Assembly: GCF_001718695.1 (NCBI RefSeq)
Contig: NZ_CP013421.1
Location: 1,165,848-1,229,847, forward strand
Length of the DNA: 64,000 bases
From: Burkholderia ubonensis
Lineage (GTDB): Bacteria; Pseudomonadota; Gammaproteobacteria; Burkholderiales; Burkholderiaceae
Reading direction: 5' to 3'
Made by a program: the position numbers and the translations under genes. This document shows positions 8,737 through 17,237 of the stretch, one piece after another (within the stretch, counting starts at the first letter, position 1; the number at the start of each line of letters is the position of its first letter). The notes beneath the pieces are model-generated. The model did no database searches, had not been told where the DNA came from, and worked only from the letters and a program-made list of their open reading frames with translations.

Positions 8737-10323
8737 ATGAGCGACGATATCGACAACGGCGGCGGCAAGGGCGGCTTCACGCGCCGCGACATGATGCGTG
8801 TCATGGCGGCGAGCGGCATGATGGCCGTCGGCGGCGGCGGGCTGCTGATGGACGCGCAGTCGGCGTTCGCTGCGCCGGCGCCCAAGCGCGGCGGCAAGAT
8901 CCGGGTCGCGAACGAAACGGGCTCGACCGCCGATACGCTCGACCCGGCCAAGGGCTCGACGGGCGCCGACTACATTCGTTTCTTCATGTTCTACAGCGGC
9001 CTCACGCAGCTCGACGCGAGCCTCACGCCGCAGATGAATCTCGCGCAGTCGCTGCAGACGACCGACGCGAAGACGTGGATCATCAAGCTGCGCAAGGGCG
9101 TCACGTTCCACGACGGGAAACCGGTCGGGCCGGCCGACGTGGTGTTTTCGCTGATGCGCCACAAGAACGCGGCCACCGCGTCGAAGGTCAAGCCGCTTGC
9201 CGATCAGTTCGCCGATGCGAAGGCGAGCGGCCCGGACGAGGTCACGCTCACGCTCGCCAGTGCGAACGCCGATCTGCCGGTGATCCTCGCGACGCCGCAG
9301 CTCGTGATCGTCAAGGACGGCACGACCGACTTCAGCACCGGCATCGGCTGCGGCCCGTACAAGCTGAAGTCGTTCAAGCCGGGCGTGTCGACCGTCGGCG
9401 TGCGCAACGACAGCTATTTCAAGCCGGGGATGCCGTACCTCGACGAGATCGAGCTGATCGGCATCAGCGACAGCGCCGCGCGCCTGAACGCGCTGCTGTC
9501 GGGCGACGTGCACCTGATCAACGCGATCGATCCGCGCTCGACGCAGCGGGTCGCGTCGACGCCGGGCTATGCGCTGCAGGAAACCAAGTCGGGGCTCTAT
9601 ACCGACCTGATCATGCGCAGCGACAACCCGATCGTCGCGAACCCCGATTTCGTCGAAGGGATGAAGTACCTGTTCAATCGCGAGCAGATCCGCTCGGCGG
9701 TGTTCCGCGGCTACGCGGTGATCGGCAACGACCAGCCGATCCCGCCGGGGCATCGCTACTTCAACGCGTCGCTGCCGCAGCGGCCGCACGATCCGGACAA
9801 GGCGAAGTTCCTGTTCCAGAAGGCAGGCGCACTGGGCGCCGCGCTGCCGCCGATCTATGCGACCTCCGACGCGAACGGGTCGATCGAAATGGCCGTGCTG
9901 CTGCAGCAGGCCGGCCAGAAGATCGGGCTGAACCTGCAGGTGAACCGCGTGTCGGCGGACGGCTACTGGTCGAACCACTGGATGAAGCATCCGCTCGGCT
10001 TCGGCAACATCAATCCGCGCTCGAGCGCCGACGTGCTGTTCACGCAGTTCTTCAAGTCGGACGCGCCGTGGAACGAGTCGGGCTGGAAGAACGCGAAGTT
10101 CGACCAGTTGCTGCTCGCCGCACGATCGGAAACCGACGACGCGAAGCGCAAGCAGATGTACGGCGACATGCAGGCACTCGTCGCGCAGCAGGGCAGGGTC
10201 GGCATTCCGGCCTTCATCAGCTTCCTCGACGGCTACGACAAGCGGCTCGCGGGCCTCGGCTCGATCCCGACCGGCGGGATGATGGGCTTCATGTTCGCCG
10301 AGCACGTGTGGTGGAACGCGTGA
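8737..10323 (+). CDS. Dipeptide/opine-type ABC transporter substrate-binding protein (Tat-exported)
   Basis: 528 aa from the ATG at 8737. The N-terminus carries a twin-arginine signal (FTRRDMMRVMAASG, then a hydrophobic stretch and AFA-AP cleavage site). The mature part is a family 5 extracytoplasmic binding protein (SBP_bac_5): TLDPAKGSTGADYIR near the start, LRKGVTFHDGKPVGPADVVFS in the middle, and a Trp-rich C-terminus. Such proteins bind peptides, opines or amino-acid conjugates in the periplasm. It is the first gene of a four-gene transporter operon. Tat export implies folding before secretion. The ligand is unknown, but adjacent amine-oxidising genes suggest an amine or amino-acid derivative. 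Confidence 0.9.
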   Translation: MSDDIDNGGGKGGFTRRDMMRVMAASGMMAVGGGGLLMDAQSAFAAPAPKRGGKIRVANETGSTADTLDPAKGSTGADYIRFFMFYSGLTQLDASLTPQMNLAQSLQTTDAKTWIIKLRKGVTFHDGKPVGPADVVFSLMRHKNAATASKVKPLADQFADAKASGPDEVTLTLASANADLPVILATPQLVIVKDGTTDFSTGIGCGPYKLKSFKPGVSTVGVRNDSYFKPGMPYLDEIELIGISDSAARLNALLSGDVHLINAIDPRSTQRVASTPGYALQETKSGLYTDLIMRSDNPIVANPDFVEGMKYLFNREQIRSAVFRGYAVIGNDQPIPPGHRYFNASLPQRPHDPDKAKFLFQKAGALGAALPPIYATSDANGSIEMAVLLQQAGQKIGLNLQVNRVSADGYWSNHWMKHPLGFGNINPRSSADVLFTQFFKSDAPWNESGWKNAKFDQLLLAARSETDDAKRKQMYGDMQALVAQQGRVGIPAFISFLDGYDKRLAGLGSIPTGGMMGFMFAEHVWWNA

Positions 10324-10398
10324 CGCAGATGCGTGCCGCCGCCGCGCGGCCGGTGCGGGCCACCGCCCCGGTTGCGCGCGACTTTTCCCGGAGTGCCC

Positions 10399-11352
10399 AT
10401 GAATCGAATCCTGCTCGGGCTGATCGGCCGGCGCATCGCGGTCACCGCGCTGACGCTGCTGATCGTGTCCGCGATCATCTTCACGATCACGAACCTGCTG
10501 CCCGGCGACGCCGCGCAGGCCGCACTCGGCCAGTCCGCGACGCCGGAGACGGTCGCCGCGCTGCGCCGGCAGTTCGGCCTCGACATGCCGGCCCACGTGC
10601 GCTACCTGCACTGGCTCGCGGGGCTGCTGCACGGCGATTTCGGCCGCTCGCTGTCCGGCGACATGCCGGTGTCGGAGATGATCGGCGGACGCCTGCCGAA
10701 GTCTCTCGCGCTCGCGGCGATCACGACGGCCGTGTCGGTGCCGATCGCGCTGCTGCTCGGCATTCTCGCCGCGGTCAAGCGCGAGTCCGCGATCGATCGC
10801 GCGATCAGCCTCGGTACGCTGTCGCTCGTCGCGACGCCGGAATTCCTGATCGCGACGGTCGCCGTGCTCGTGCTGGCCGTGAAGCTGCACTGGCTGTCCG
10901 CGCTGTCGTACAGCGGCCCGATCGAAAGCCTGCACGACTTCCTGCGCGCGTATGCGATGCCGGTGCTGACGCTCTGCGCGGTCGTGATCGCGCAGATGGC
11001 ACGGATGACGCGTGCGGCGGTGATCGAGCAGCTGAGCGCGTCGTATGTCGAGATGGCCGTGCTCAAGGGTGCGAGCCCCGCGCGCGTCGTGCTGCGCCAT
11101 GCGCTGCCGAACGCGATCGGTCCGATCGCCAATGCGATCGCCTTGAGCCTGTCGTATCTGCTCGGCGGCGTGATCGTCGTCGAGACGATCTTCAACTATC
11201 CGGGCCTCGCGAGCCTGATGGTCGATGCCGTCGGCAATCGCGATTTCCCGCTGGTCCAGGCGTGCACGCTGATCTTCTGCGTCGCCTATTTGACGCTCGT
11301 GCTGTTCGCCGACCTGTGCTCGATCGTGTCGAACCCGAGACTGCGGACCTGA
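10399..11352 (+). CDS. ABC transporter permease, DppB type
   Basis: 317 aa, hydrophobic, starting at the ATG at 10399 after CCCGGAG. It shows the DppB-family features: N-terminal transmembrane helix, LPGDAAQAALG periplasmic loop, QFGLDMPAHVRYLHWL, and the EAA-type coupling loop around VEMAVLKGASPARVVLRHALPNA (given here as separate motif blocks VEMAVLKGASP and RVVLRHALPNA). It forms the heterodimeric membrane channel with the next gene. It lies 75 bp after the binding-protein gene. Confidence 0.9.
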   Translation: MNRILLGLIGRRIAVTALTLLIVSAIIFTITNLLPGDAAQAALGQSATPETVAALRRQFGLDMPAHVRYLHWLAGLLHGDFGRSLSGDMPVSEMIGGRLPKSLALAAITTAVSVPIALLLGILAAVKRESAIDRAISLGTLSLVATPEFLIATVAVLVLAVKLHWLSALSYSGPIESLHDFLRAYAMPVLTLCAVVIAQMARMTRAAVIEQLSASYVEMAVLKGASPARVVLRHALPNAIGPIANAIALSLSYLLGGVIVVETIFNYPGLASLMVDAVGNRDFPLVQACTLIFCVAYLTLVLFADLCSIVSNPRLRT

Positions 11353-11373
11353 GCGTCCCGTCCTCCTTCCGAG

Positions 11374-12342
11374 ATGCCGACCATGCACCCGACCGACCCT
11401 GTTCAACGCAGCAGCGCGCTACCGCCGTCCGGCGATCAGCCCCCGCCGTGGGGCGGCACGACGCCGCCCGCCGCGCCCGCCCCCGACCAGCCGTGCAAGC
11501 GCCGCGCCGCGCGCGTCAAACTGACGAGCGGCGGCCGCGTCGGCCTGTCGATGGTCGGCCTGATGTTGTTCATCGCGGTGTTCGCGCCGCTGCTCGCGCC
11601 GCACGACGTCGGCGCGATCGTCACGCCGGACGTGTTCGCGCCGTTCAGCGCGAAGCTGCCGTTCGGCTCCGACTTCCTCGGCCGCGACATGCTGAGCCGG
11701 ATCCTGTACGGCACGCGGCTGACCGTGCTGCTCGCGCTCGCGGCGGTGCTGCTCGCCGCGCTGACCGGCACGACGCTCGGGCTGCTCGCGACCGTGTCGG
11801 GCCGCGCGGTCGACGAGACGATGAGCCGGCTGCTCGACGCGCTCACGTCGATTCCGTCGAAGATGTTCGCGCTGATGTTCGTCGCCGCGTTCGGTTCGTC
11901 GCTGCCGCTGCTGGTCCTGACCGCCGCGGTCAGCTACATGCCGGGCTCATACCGGATCGCGCGCGCGCTGGCAGTCAACATCAGCACGCTCGAATTCGTG
12001 CAGGTTGCACGCGCCCGCGGCGAAAGCGCGCTGTACATCGCGTGCGTCGAGATGCTGCCGAACATGATTCATCCAATGCTGGCCGATACCGGGCTGCGCT
12101 TCACGTTCGTCGTGCTGCTGCTGAGCGGGCTCAGTTTCCTCGGGCTCGGCGTGCAGCCGCCGTACGCGGATCTCGGCTCGCTCGTGCGCGAGAACATCGC
12201 GAGCCTCGGCGACGGCTCGGCCGTCGCGATCATGCCCGCGGTCGCGATCGCGATCCTGACGGTGGGCGTCAACCTGTTGATCGACGGCCTGCCGCATCGC
12301 GGCCGCCGCAAGGGCGCGGCCGGCGCCGCGGGAGGGCACTGA
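11374..12342 (+). CDS. ABC transporter permease, DppC type
   Basis: 322 aa; ATG at 11374 or, three codons later, 11383. A Pro-rich cytoplasmic N-terminal tail precedes the first membrane helix near residue 60. The family block LPFGSDFLGRDMLSRILYGTR and coupling loop ARARGESALYIACVEMLPN identify the DppC partner permease. The stop TGA shares its last base with the next gene's ATG (TGATG), which indicates translational coupling to the ATPase. Confidence 0.9.
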   Translation: MPTMHPTDPVQRSSALPPSGDQPPPWGGTTPPAAPAPDQPCKRRAARVKLTSGGRVGLSMVGLMLFIAVFAPLLAPHDVGAIVTPDVFAPFSAKLPFGSDFLGRDMLSRILYGTRLTVLLALAAVLLAALTGTTLGLLATVSGRAVDETMSRLLDALTSIPSKMFALMFVAAFGSSLPLLVLTAAVSYMPGSYRIARALAVNISTLEFVQVARARGESALYIACVEMLPNMIHPMLADTGLRFTFVVLLLSGLSFLGLGVQPPYADLGSLVRENIASLGDGSAVAIMPAVAIAILTVGVNLLIDGLPHRGRRKGAAGAAGGH

Positions 12343-14219
12343 TGCAACACGAATCGAACCCGCTCGTCGAGGTGCGCGGGCTGCGCGTGGTCGGCGGTCG
12401 CCCGGGCGATGCGGAAACGACGATCGTCCACGACGTCGACTTCGAGATCCGGCGCGGCGAGGTGCTCGCGCTGATCGGCGAATCGGGCTCCGGCAAGACG
12501 ACGATCGCGCTGTCGCTGATGGGCCATGCGCGTGCCGGCTGCCGGATCGCCGGCGGCTCGGTGAAGCTCGGCGGCACGGACGTCTGCACGCTGCCCGCGC
12601 CGGCGCTCGCCGCGCTGCGCGGCCGCAAGGTCGCGTACATCGCGCAGAGCGCGGCCGCCGCGTTCAACCCGTCGCGCACGATCCTCGACCAGGTGATCGA
12701 GAGCGCGCTGATCCACAGGACGATGACGAAGCGCGATGCGCAGGCGAAGGCGGTCGAGCTGTTTCGCGCGCTCGCGCTGCCCGAGCCGGAGACGATCGGC
12801 AAGCGTTATCCGCACCAGGTGTCGGGTGGGCAGCTGCAGCGGCTGATGGCCGCGATGGCGCTGATCACCGATCCGGAGCTCGTGATCCTCGACGAGCCGA
12901 CCACCGCGCTCGACGTGACCACGCAGATCGACGTGCTGCAGGCGTTCAAGAGCGTGATCCGGCGCTACGGGATGAGTGCCGTGTACGTGTCGCACGATCT
13001 CGCGGTGGTCGCGCAGATGGCTGACCGGATCGTCGTGCTGAGCGACGGCGTGATCCGCGAGGTCGGCGAGACCGGGCAGATCCTGCATGCGCCGACACAT
13101 CCGTATACGCAGAGCCTGATCGCGGCCGTCACGCCGACCGGCGCCGAGCGCGACGGCAACGGCAAGCCTGCGCCCGCTGCGCCCGCGCCGCTGCTCGAGG
13201 TGCGCGGCGCGATCGCCGGGTATGGCGGACGCACCGCGAAAGGCTGGCCCTCGAAGGTGATCCTGCACGAAGTGGACCTGCGCATCGGGCGCGGGCAGAC
13301 GGTCGGCGTGATCGGCGAGTCGGGCTCGGGCAAGACGACGCTCGCGAAGGTGATCGCGGGGCTCGTGCCGGCGACGGGCGGGCAGATCCTGCTCGACGGC
13401 GAGCCGCTTGCGCGCGATACGGCCAAGCGCACCAAGGAGCAGCACCGCCGCGTGCAGATCGTGTTCCAGAACGCGGATACCGCGCTGAATCCCGTGCATA
13501 CCGTCGAGCGCACGCTCGCGCGGCCGCTCGCGTTCTATCACGGGATCAAGGGTGCGCGTGCGCGGCGGCGCGTCGCGGAACTGCTCGAGCTCGTGCGGCT
13601 GCCGCAGGCGGTTGCCGGGCGGCGCACCGGCGAGCTGTCCGGCGGGCAGAAGCAGCGCGTGAACCTCGCGCGCGCGCTCGCGGCCCAGCCCGACCTGATC
13701 CTGTGCGACGAGGTCACGTCGGCGCTCGACACCGTGGTCGGCGCCGCGATCATGGACCTGCTGCGTGACCTGCAGGCGCAGCTCGGCGTGTCGTACGTGT
13801 TCATCACGCACGATATCGCGAAGGTGCGCGCGATCAGCGACGACATCGTCGTGCTGTACGCGGGCCGCCGCGTCGAGACGGGCAGCCGCGACGCGCTGTG
13901 CGCGCCGCCTTACCACCCGTACTCGCACCTGCTCGTGTCGTCCGCGCCGGAACTGCGTGCGGGCTGGCTCGACGATGCGGCCGAGCGCTGCCACCGGCCG
14001 CTCGTGCCGATCGGCGCGAGCGCCGACGACGCCGAGCTGTGTCCGTTCCTGTCTCGCTGCGCGATGCGGGTGGACGGCGTGTGCAACCGGACCGCGCCCG
14101 CGCTGCGCACGCTCGAGAACGGCGCGCAGGTGTTGTGCCATCGCAGCGAGGAAGACCTCGCGCGCTTCCAGGCCCAACCGGCGGAGGGCGTCGCGCCGGT
14201 GCAGCCGGTGCGCCAGTAG
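12342..14219 (+). CDS. ABC transporter ATP-binding protein, fused DppD-DppF type
   Basis: 625 aa containing two complete nucleotide-binding domains. The first has Walker A GESGSGKTT (about residue 46), signature VSGGQLQR and Walker B LVILDEPTTALD. The second has Walker A GESGSGKTT (about residue 325), signature LSGGQKQR and Walker B LILCDEVTSALD. A Cys-containing oligopeptide-transporter C-terminal tail (CPFLSRCAMRVDGVC) follows. In E. coli Dpp the two ATPases are separate; here they are one chain, a common variant. It completes the transporter (binding protein, two permeases, double ATPase). Confidence 0.92.
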   Translation: MQHESNPLVEVRGLRVVGGRPGDAETTIVHDVDFEIRRGEVLALIGESGSGKTTIALSLMGHARAGCRIAGGSVKLGGTDVCTLPAPALAALRGRKVAYIAQSAAAAFNPSRTILDQVIESALIHRTMTKRDAQAKAVELFRALALPEPETIGKRYPHQVSGGQLQRLMAAMALITDPELVILDEPTTALDVTTQIDVLQAFKSVIRRYGMSAVYVSHDLAVVAQMADRIVVLSDGVIREVGETGQILHAPTHPYTQSLIAAVTPTGAERDGNGKPAPAAPAPLLEVRGAIAGYGGRTAKGWPSKVILHEVDLRIGRGQTVGVIGESGSGKTTLAKVIAGLVPATGGQILLDGEPLARDTAKRTKEQHRRVQIVFQNADTALNPVHTVERTLARPLAFYHGIKGARARRRVAELLELVRLPQAVAGRRTGELSGGQKQRVNLARALAAQPDLILCDEVTSALDTVVGAAIMDLLRDLQAQLGVSYVFITHDIAKVRAISDDIVVLYAGRRVETGSRDALCAPPYHPYSHLLVSSAPELRAGWLDDAAERCHRPLVPIGASADDAELCPFLSRCAMRVDGVCNRTAPALRTLENGAQVLCHRSEEDLARFQAQPAEGVAPVQPVRQ

Positions 14220-14240
14220 CGTGCCGCGCCATTCATTCAT

Positions 14241-14257
14241 CGCGGCCGCCGGCCGCG
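14241..14257 (+). terminator. Possible terminator hairpin after the ABC operon
   Basis: Perfect inverted repeat CGCGGCCG-C-CGGCCGCG, 21 bp after the ATPase stop. The one-base spacer means the real loop would be larger, and no T-tract follows, so termination is only a guess from position. Confidence 0.3.
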
Positions 14258-14419
14258 GCGAGCGGCCTTCCGCATAGTGTGCTGCGGTGGTCGTGAAAAA
14301 CGGTGAATCGTGCGCGCGCCGTGCGCGAATACGCGGCAACTGCGCTTTCAGACGGTGGTTAAATGGCTTTCAATGGGCGATCGCCGATCGCTGTCGCCGG
14401 AATGGTTGAGAAGGATCCG

Positions 14420-15697
14420 ATGAAATTCGACTCGTACTGGCTGGATACCCGCCCCGCGTTTCGTGCCGGCTGCGAAGGGCCCGTCGAAGGGCGCGCCGAC
14501 GTGGCCGTGATCGGCGGCGGCTTCACCGGCCTGTCGGCGGCGCTCGCGCTTGCGCAGCGCGGCGTATCGGTGGTCGTGCTCGAAGCCGCGCAGATCGCGG
14601 GTGAAGCGTCCGGCCGCAACGGCGGCCAGTGCAATACCGGCGTCGCGCAGGACTACGCGTCGCTTGTCGCGCGGATCGGCGCCGAACCCGCAAGGCAGTT
14701 CTATCGCGCATACGAAAGCGCGGTGAGGAGCGTCGAGGCGATCGTTGCCGAACATGCGATCGACTGCGATTTCCGGCACGCCGGCAAGCTGAAGCTCGCC
14801 GCGAAGCCGAAGCATTTCGCGGGACTGGCGAAGACGTTCGACGTACTGCGGCGCGAAGTGGACCCCGACATCGAACTGATCGAGCCGTCGCGGATCCGCG
14901 ACGAGATCGCCTCCGACGGCTTCTACGGCGGGCTGTTGCAGCGCAACGGCGTGCAGATGCACATGGGCAAGTTCGGCGTCGGCCTCGCGCAGGCGGCCGT
15001 GCGGGCGGGCGCGCGCATCTACGAGCAGGCGGCCGTCACGGGGCTCGAGCGGATCGACGGCGAGCGCCACGCGATCACCTGCACGCGCGGCAAGCTCGTC
15101 GCCGATCGCGTGCTGGTCGCGACCGGTGCGTCGCAGCACGGCCCGTTCGCGTGGTTCCGGCGGCGCATCGCGCCGGTCGGCAGTTTCATCGTCGTCACCG
15201 AGCCGCTGCCCGACGCGCAACTGAACCGGCTGTTCCCGCACCGCCGTGCGTACGTGACGTCGCGCCAGATCGGCAACTACTTCCGCGTGACGCCCGACAA
15301 CCGGCTGCTGTTCGGCGGCCGCGCACGCTTCGCGATGTCAAATCCGCGCTCCGACGAGAAAAGCGGCGAGATCTTGCGCGCCGGCATGGCCGGCTATTTC
15401 CCGGAACTGGCCGACGTGCGGCTCGATTACTGCTGGGGAGGGCTGGTCGACATCACCGCCGACCGGCTGCCGCGCGCGGGCCAGCACGACGGGCTCTATT
15501 ACTCGATGGGCTACAGCGGCCACGGCGTGCAGATGTCCGTGCACATGGGCCGCGTGATGGCCGACGTGCTGTACGGCGCGGCCGCGTCGAATCCGTGGCG
15601 CGAGCTCGACTGGCCGGCGATGCCCGGCCATTTCGGGCACGCGTGGTTCCTGCCGCTCGTCGGCGCGTATTACCGGATGCAGGATTTCCTGCACTGA
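14420..15697 (+). CDS. FAD-dependent amine oxidoreductase (gamma-glutamylputrescine oxidase-like, DAO family)
   Basis: 425 aa from the ATG at 14420 (MKFDSYWLDT); this start matches the start and exact length of the paralogue at 18706. An upstream in-frame ATG at 14363 is less likely. The Rossmann dinucleotide motif is VIGGGFTGLSAALALAQRG, followed by EASGRNGGQCNTG and a C-terminal YYSMGYSGHGVQ that closes the FAD site. The DAO fold and SYWLDT start are typical of PuuB-like enzymes, which oxidise secondary amines to an aldehyde with release of hydrogen peroxide. It follows the transporter operon by about 200 bp; the substrate is inferred to be an imported amine. Confidence 0.85.
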   Translation: MKFDSYWLDTRPAFRAGCEGPVEGRADVAVIGGGFTGLSAALALAQRGVSVVVLEAAQIAGEASGRNGGQCNTGVAQDYASLVARIGAEPARQFYRAYESAVRSVEAIVAEHAIDCDFRHAGKLKLAAKPKHFAGLAKTFDVLRREVDPDIELIEPSRIRDEIASDGFYGGLLQRNGVQMHMGKFGVGLAQAAVRAGARIYEQAAVTGLERIDGERHAITCTRGKLVADRVLVATGASQHGPFAWFRRRIAPVGSFIVVTEPLPDAQLNRLFPHRRAYVTSRQIGNYFRVTPDNRLLFGGRARFAMSNPRSDEKSGEILRAGMAGYFPELADVRLDYCWGGLVDITADRLPRAGQHDGLYYSMGYSGHGVQMSVHMGRVMADVLYGAAASNPWRELDWPAMPGHFGHAWFLPLVGAYYRMQDFLH

Positions 15698-15779
15698 AGC
15701 GAATGCCGCAAGGACTGGATATGACCGCACGATTCGTTTGTCCGCCCGCCGCGTGCGCGGGCGCATGAGGACCGCGAGC

Positions 15780-16259
15780 ATGGCGACCCTGTTTCCCGCT
15801 GTGCCCGAACGCGAGGCAGCGCGCGCCCGGCGCGCGCCGTATTCCGCGCCGTGTTCCGCGCCGTGTTCCGTATCGCCGGCGATCGGCGACGTGCTGCGCA
15901 CGATCGACGCCTCGTTCGCGCAGCCGCTGAACCTCGACACGCTCGCGGCGGTGGCCGGATTGAGCGTGTCGCGTTTCACCGCGCGCTTTCGCAGCGAAGT
16001 CGGGTTGTCGCCGCACCGATATCTGTGTCTGGTGCGCGTGCGGCGCGCGCAGGACTTGTTGCGCGCCGGTCTGGCGCCCTCGGTCGTCGCGACCGAGGTC
16101 GGATTCTTCGATCAGAGCCATCTTTGCCGGCATTTCCGGCGGGTGCTCGGGATCACGCCGCGCGATTACGTGGTCGCGCGGCAGGACGGCGCGGCGCTGC
16201 GCGCGGCGCCGCGGCACGCGCGCGCCGAGCGCCGCGACACGCCCTGTCACGTTGCATAG
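15780..16259 (+). CDS. AraC-type DNA-binding protein lacking a sensor domain
   Basis: 159 aa from the ATG at 15780, chosen because GAGGA lies 8 bp upstream; the frame is open from 15738. After about 40 residues of Ala/Ser/Pro-rich sequence it has only the two-helix-turn-helix AraC domain: LNLDTLAAVAGLSVSRFTARF for the first and PSVVATEVGFFDQSHLCRHF for the second. Full AraC regulators usually carry a ligand-binding N-terminal half, absent here. It sits between the first FAD oxidase and the bicupin gene and may control the catabolic genes or the operator at 16293. Confidence 0.82.
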   Translation: MATLFPAVPEREAARARRAPYSAPCSAPCSVSPAIGDVLRTIDASFAQPLNLDTLAAVAGLSVSRFTARFRSEVGLSPHRYLCLVRVRRAQDLLRAGLAPSVVATEVGFFDQSHLCRHFRRVLGITPRDYVVARQDGAALRAAPRHARAERRDTPCHVA

Positions 16260-16292
16260 GCGCGGGTCGCGACGGGAGGCGCGGGCACGTTT

Positions 16293-16334
16293 GCCGCATT
16301 AAGCGGCGCTTAACGATGGTTTTGTGAGGCGTTA
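16293..16334 (+). promoter_or_regulatory. Operator-like block with perfect palindrome, upstream of the bicupin gene
   Basis: Contains the perfect 15-bp palindrome TTAAGCG-G-CGCTTAA at 16299-16313. TAACGA follows directly, and after 12 more bases comes GCGTTA. The same block, 21 of 24 bases identical in the first part and with the same 12-base spacing to GCGTTA, recurs at 22726-22767. This points to a shared DNA-binding regulator. Its identity is unknown; the adjacent AraC-type protein is one candidate. Confidence 0.6.
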
Positions 16335-16491
16335 ATCCGGTAGGCGAACCGACGCGACACAATGGTTCGCAAGTGGCGCAACCGCGTTCGAGTGCGCCGA
16401 GGGGTGCGCGGACCTGACGTCCGCAAACGCATATTTTGCAACACGCGCGACCGCTGGGCTGCCACGTCGTCGCGCACCGGCAGGAGCAGAA

Positions 16492-17235
16492 ATGACCGCA
16501 GCTTTCGTGTTGCATCGTGCCGACGGCACGGCTGATACAACCAATACAACCGCCTTCCGCACGCAGGCGTTCGGCGAGCGCGATCCTTTCGCGCGACATC
16601 GGGAGATCGCGTGGGAAGGGCCCGACTCGATGGCCGCCGGGCGTATCCGTTTCATTGGCGAACTTGACGTCCCGAGTTATCCGCACATCGAAACGATCGT
16701 CGTCGTCGAAGGCGCGCTGACGCTCGACGCGGCGGGCGGCGCCCGCCTGGTGCTGGGGCCGGGACAGGGTGCGGTCATCGGCGCCGGCACCGCGCTGCGC
16801 ATCGGCGCGGCGTCGCCGGTGCGGCTCGTGTTCTGCGCTGCCGCGTGCGCGCAACCGACGAAGCGCGGCCTGTTCCCGCTGCGCGCAGACGCCGACTTCA
16901 AGCCCTCTGCATCGCTGCCGGCAGAGGTGCTGCTCGGCTCCGCACCGCAATGCCGCAGCGACAACGTCTTCATCGACGACGGCGCCGGGTACTGCGCGGG
17001 CACGTGGGATTCGACGCCCTATCACCGGATCGTTCGCCCGCATCGCGTGAACGAGTTCATGTTCCTGCTGGCCGGCAGCGTACGGTTCGCCGCGCCCGAC
17101 GGCAGCGTGTTGTCGCTCGGCGCCGGCGACGCGCTGTTCGTGCCGCGCGGCGCATCGATCGGGTGGGAAAGCCGCGAACGCGTGGCGAAGTTCTACGTCG
17201 TGCAAAACGTCCGCGTATCAACCGAACGAGACTGA
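16492..17235 (+). CDS. Bicupin-domain protein
   Basis: 247 aa with two cupin barrels: the first around residues 55-115 (PHIETIVVVEGALTLDA, LGPGQGAVIGAG) and the second around 160-240 (RVNEFMFLLAGSVRFAAPDG, LGAGDALFVPRG). The RmlC-like cupin fold and the pairing with DAO-type oxidases resemble genes for small-molecule amine catabolism, where such proteins often have a regulatory or unknown role. A GGAG lies 8 bp before the ATG. The next gene starts 2 bp after its stop, so the two are cotranscribed. The metal-binding His/Glu set is incomplete in the first domain. Confidence 0.78.
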   Translation: MTAAFVLHRADGTADTTNTTAFRTQAFGERDPFARHREIAWEGPDSMAAGRIRFIGELDVPSYPHIETIVVVEGALTLDAAGGARLVLGPGQGAVIGAGTALRIGAASPVRLVFCAAACAQPTKRGLFPLRADADFKPSASLPAEVLLGSAPQCRSDNVFIDDGAGYCAGTWDSTPYHRIVRPHRVNEFMFLLAGSVRFAAPDGSVLSLGAGDALFVPRGASIGWESRERVAKFYVVQNVRVSTERD

Positions 17236-17237
17236 AC

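Noticed and set aside
9075..14219. 1714-codon plus-strand frame through the ABC genes
   Set aside because: Its first part is out of frame with two permease genes and the binding protein; only the part from 12342 is the real double ATPase.
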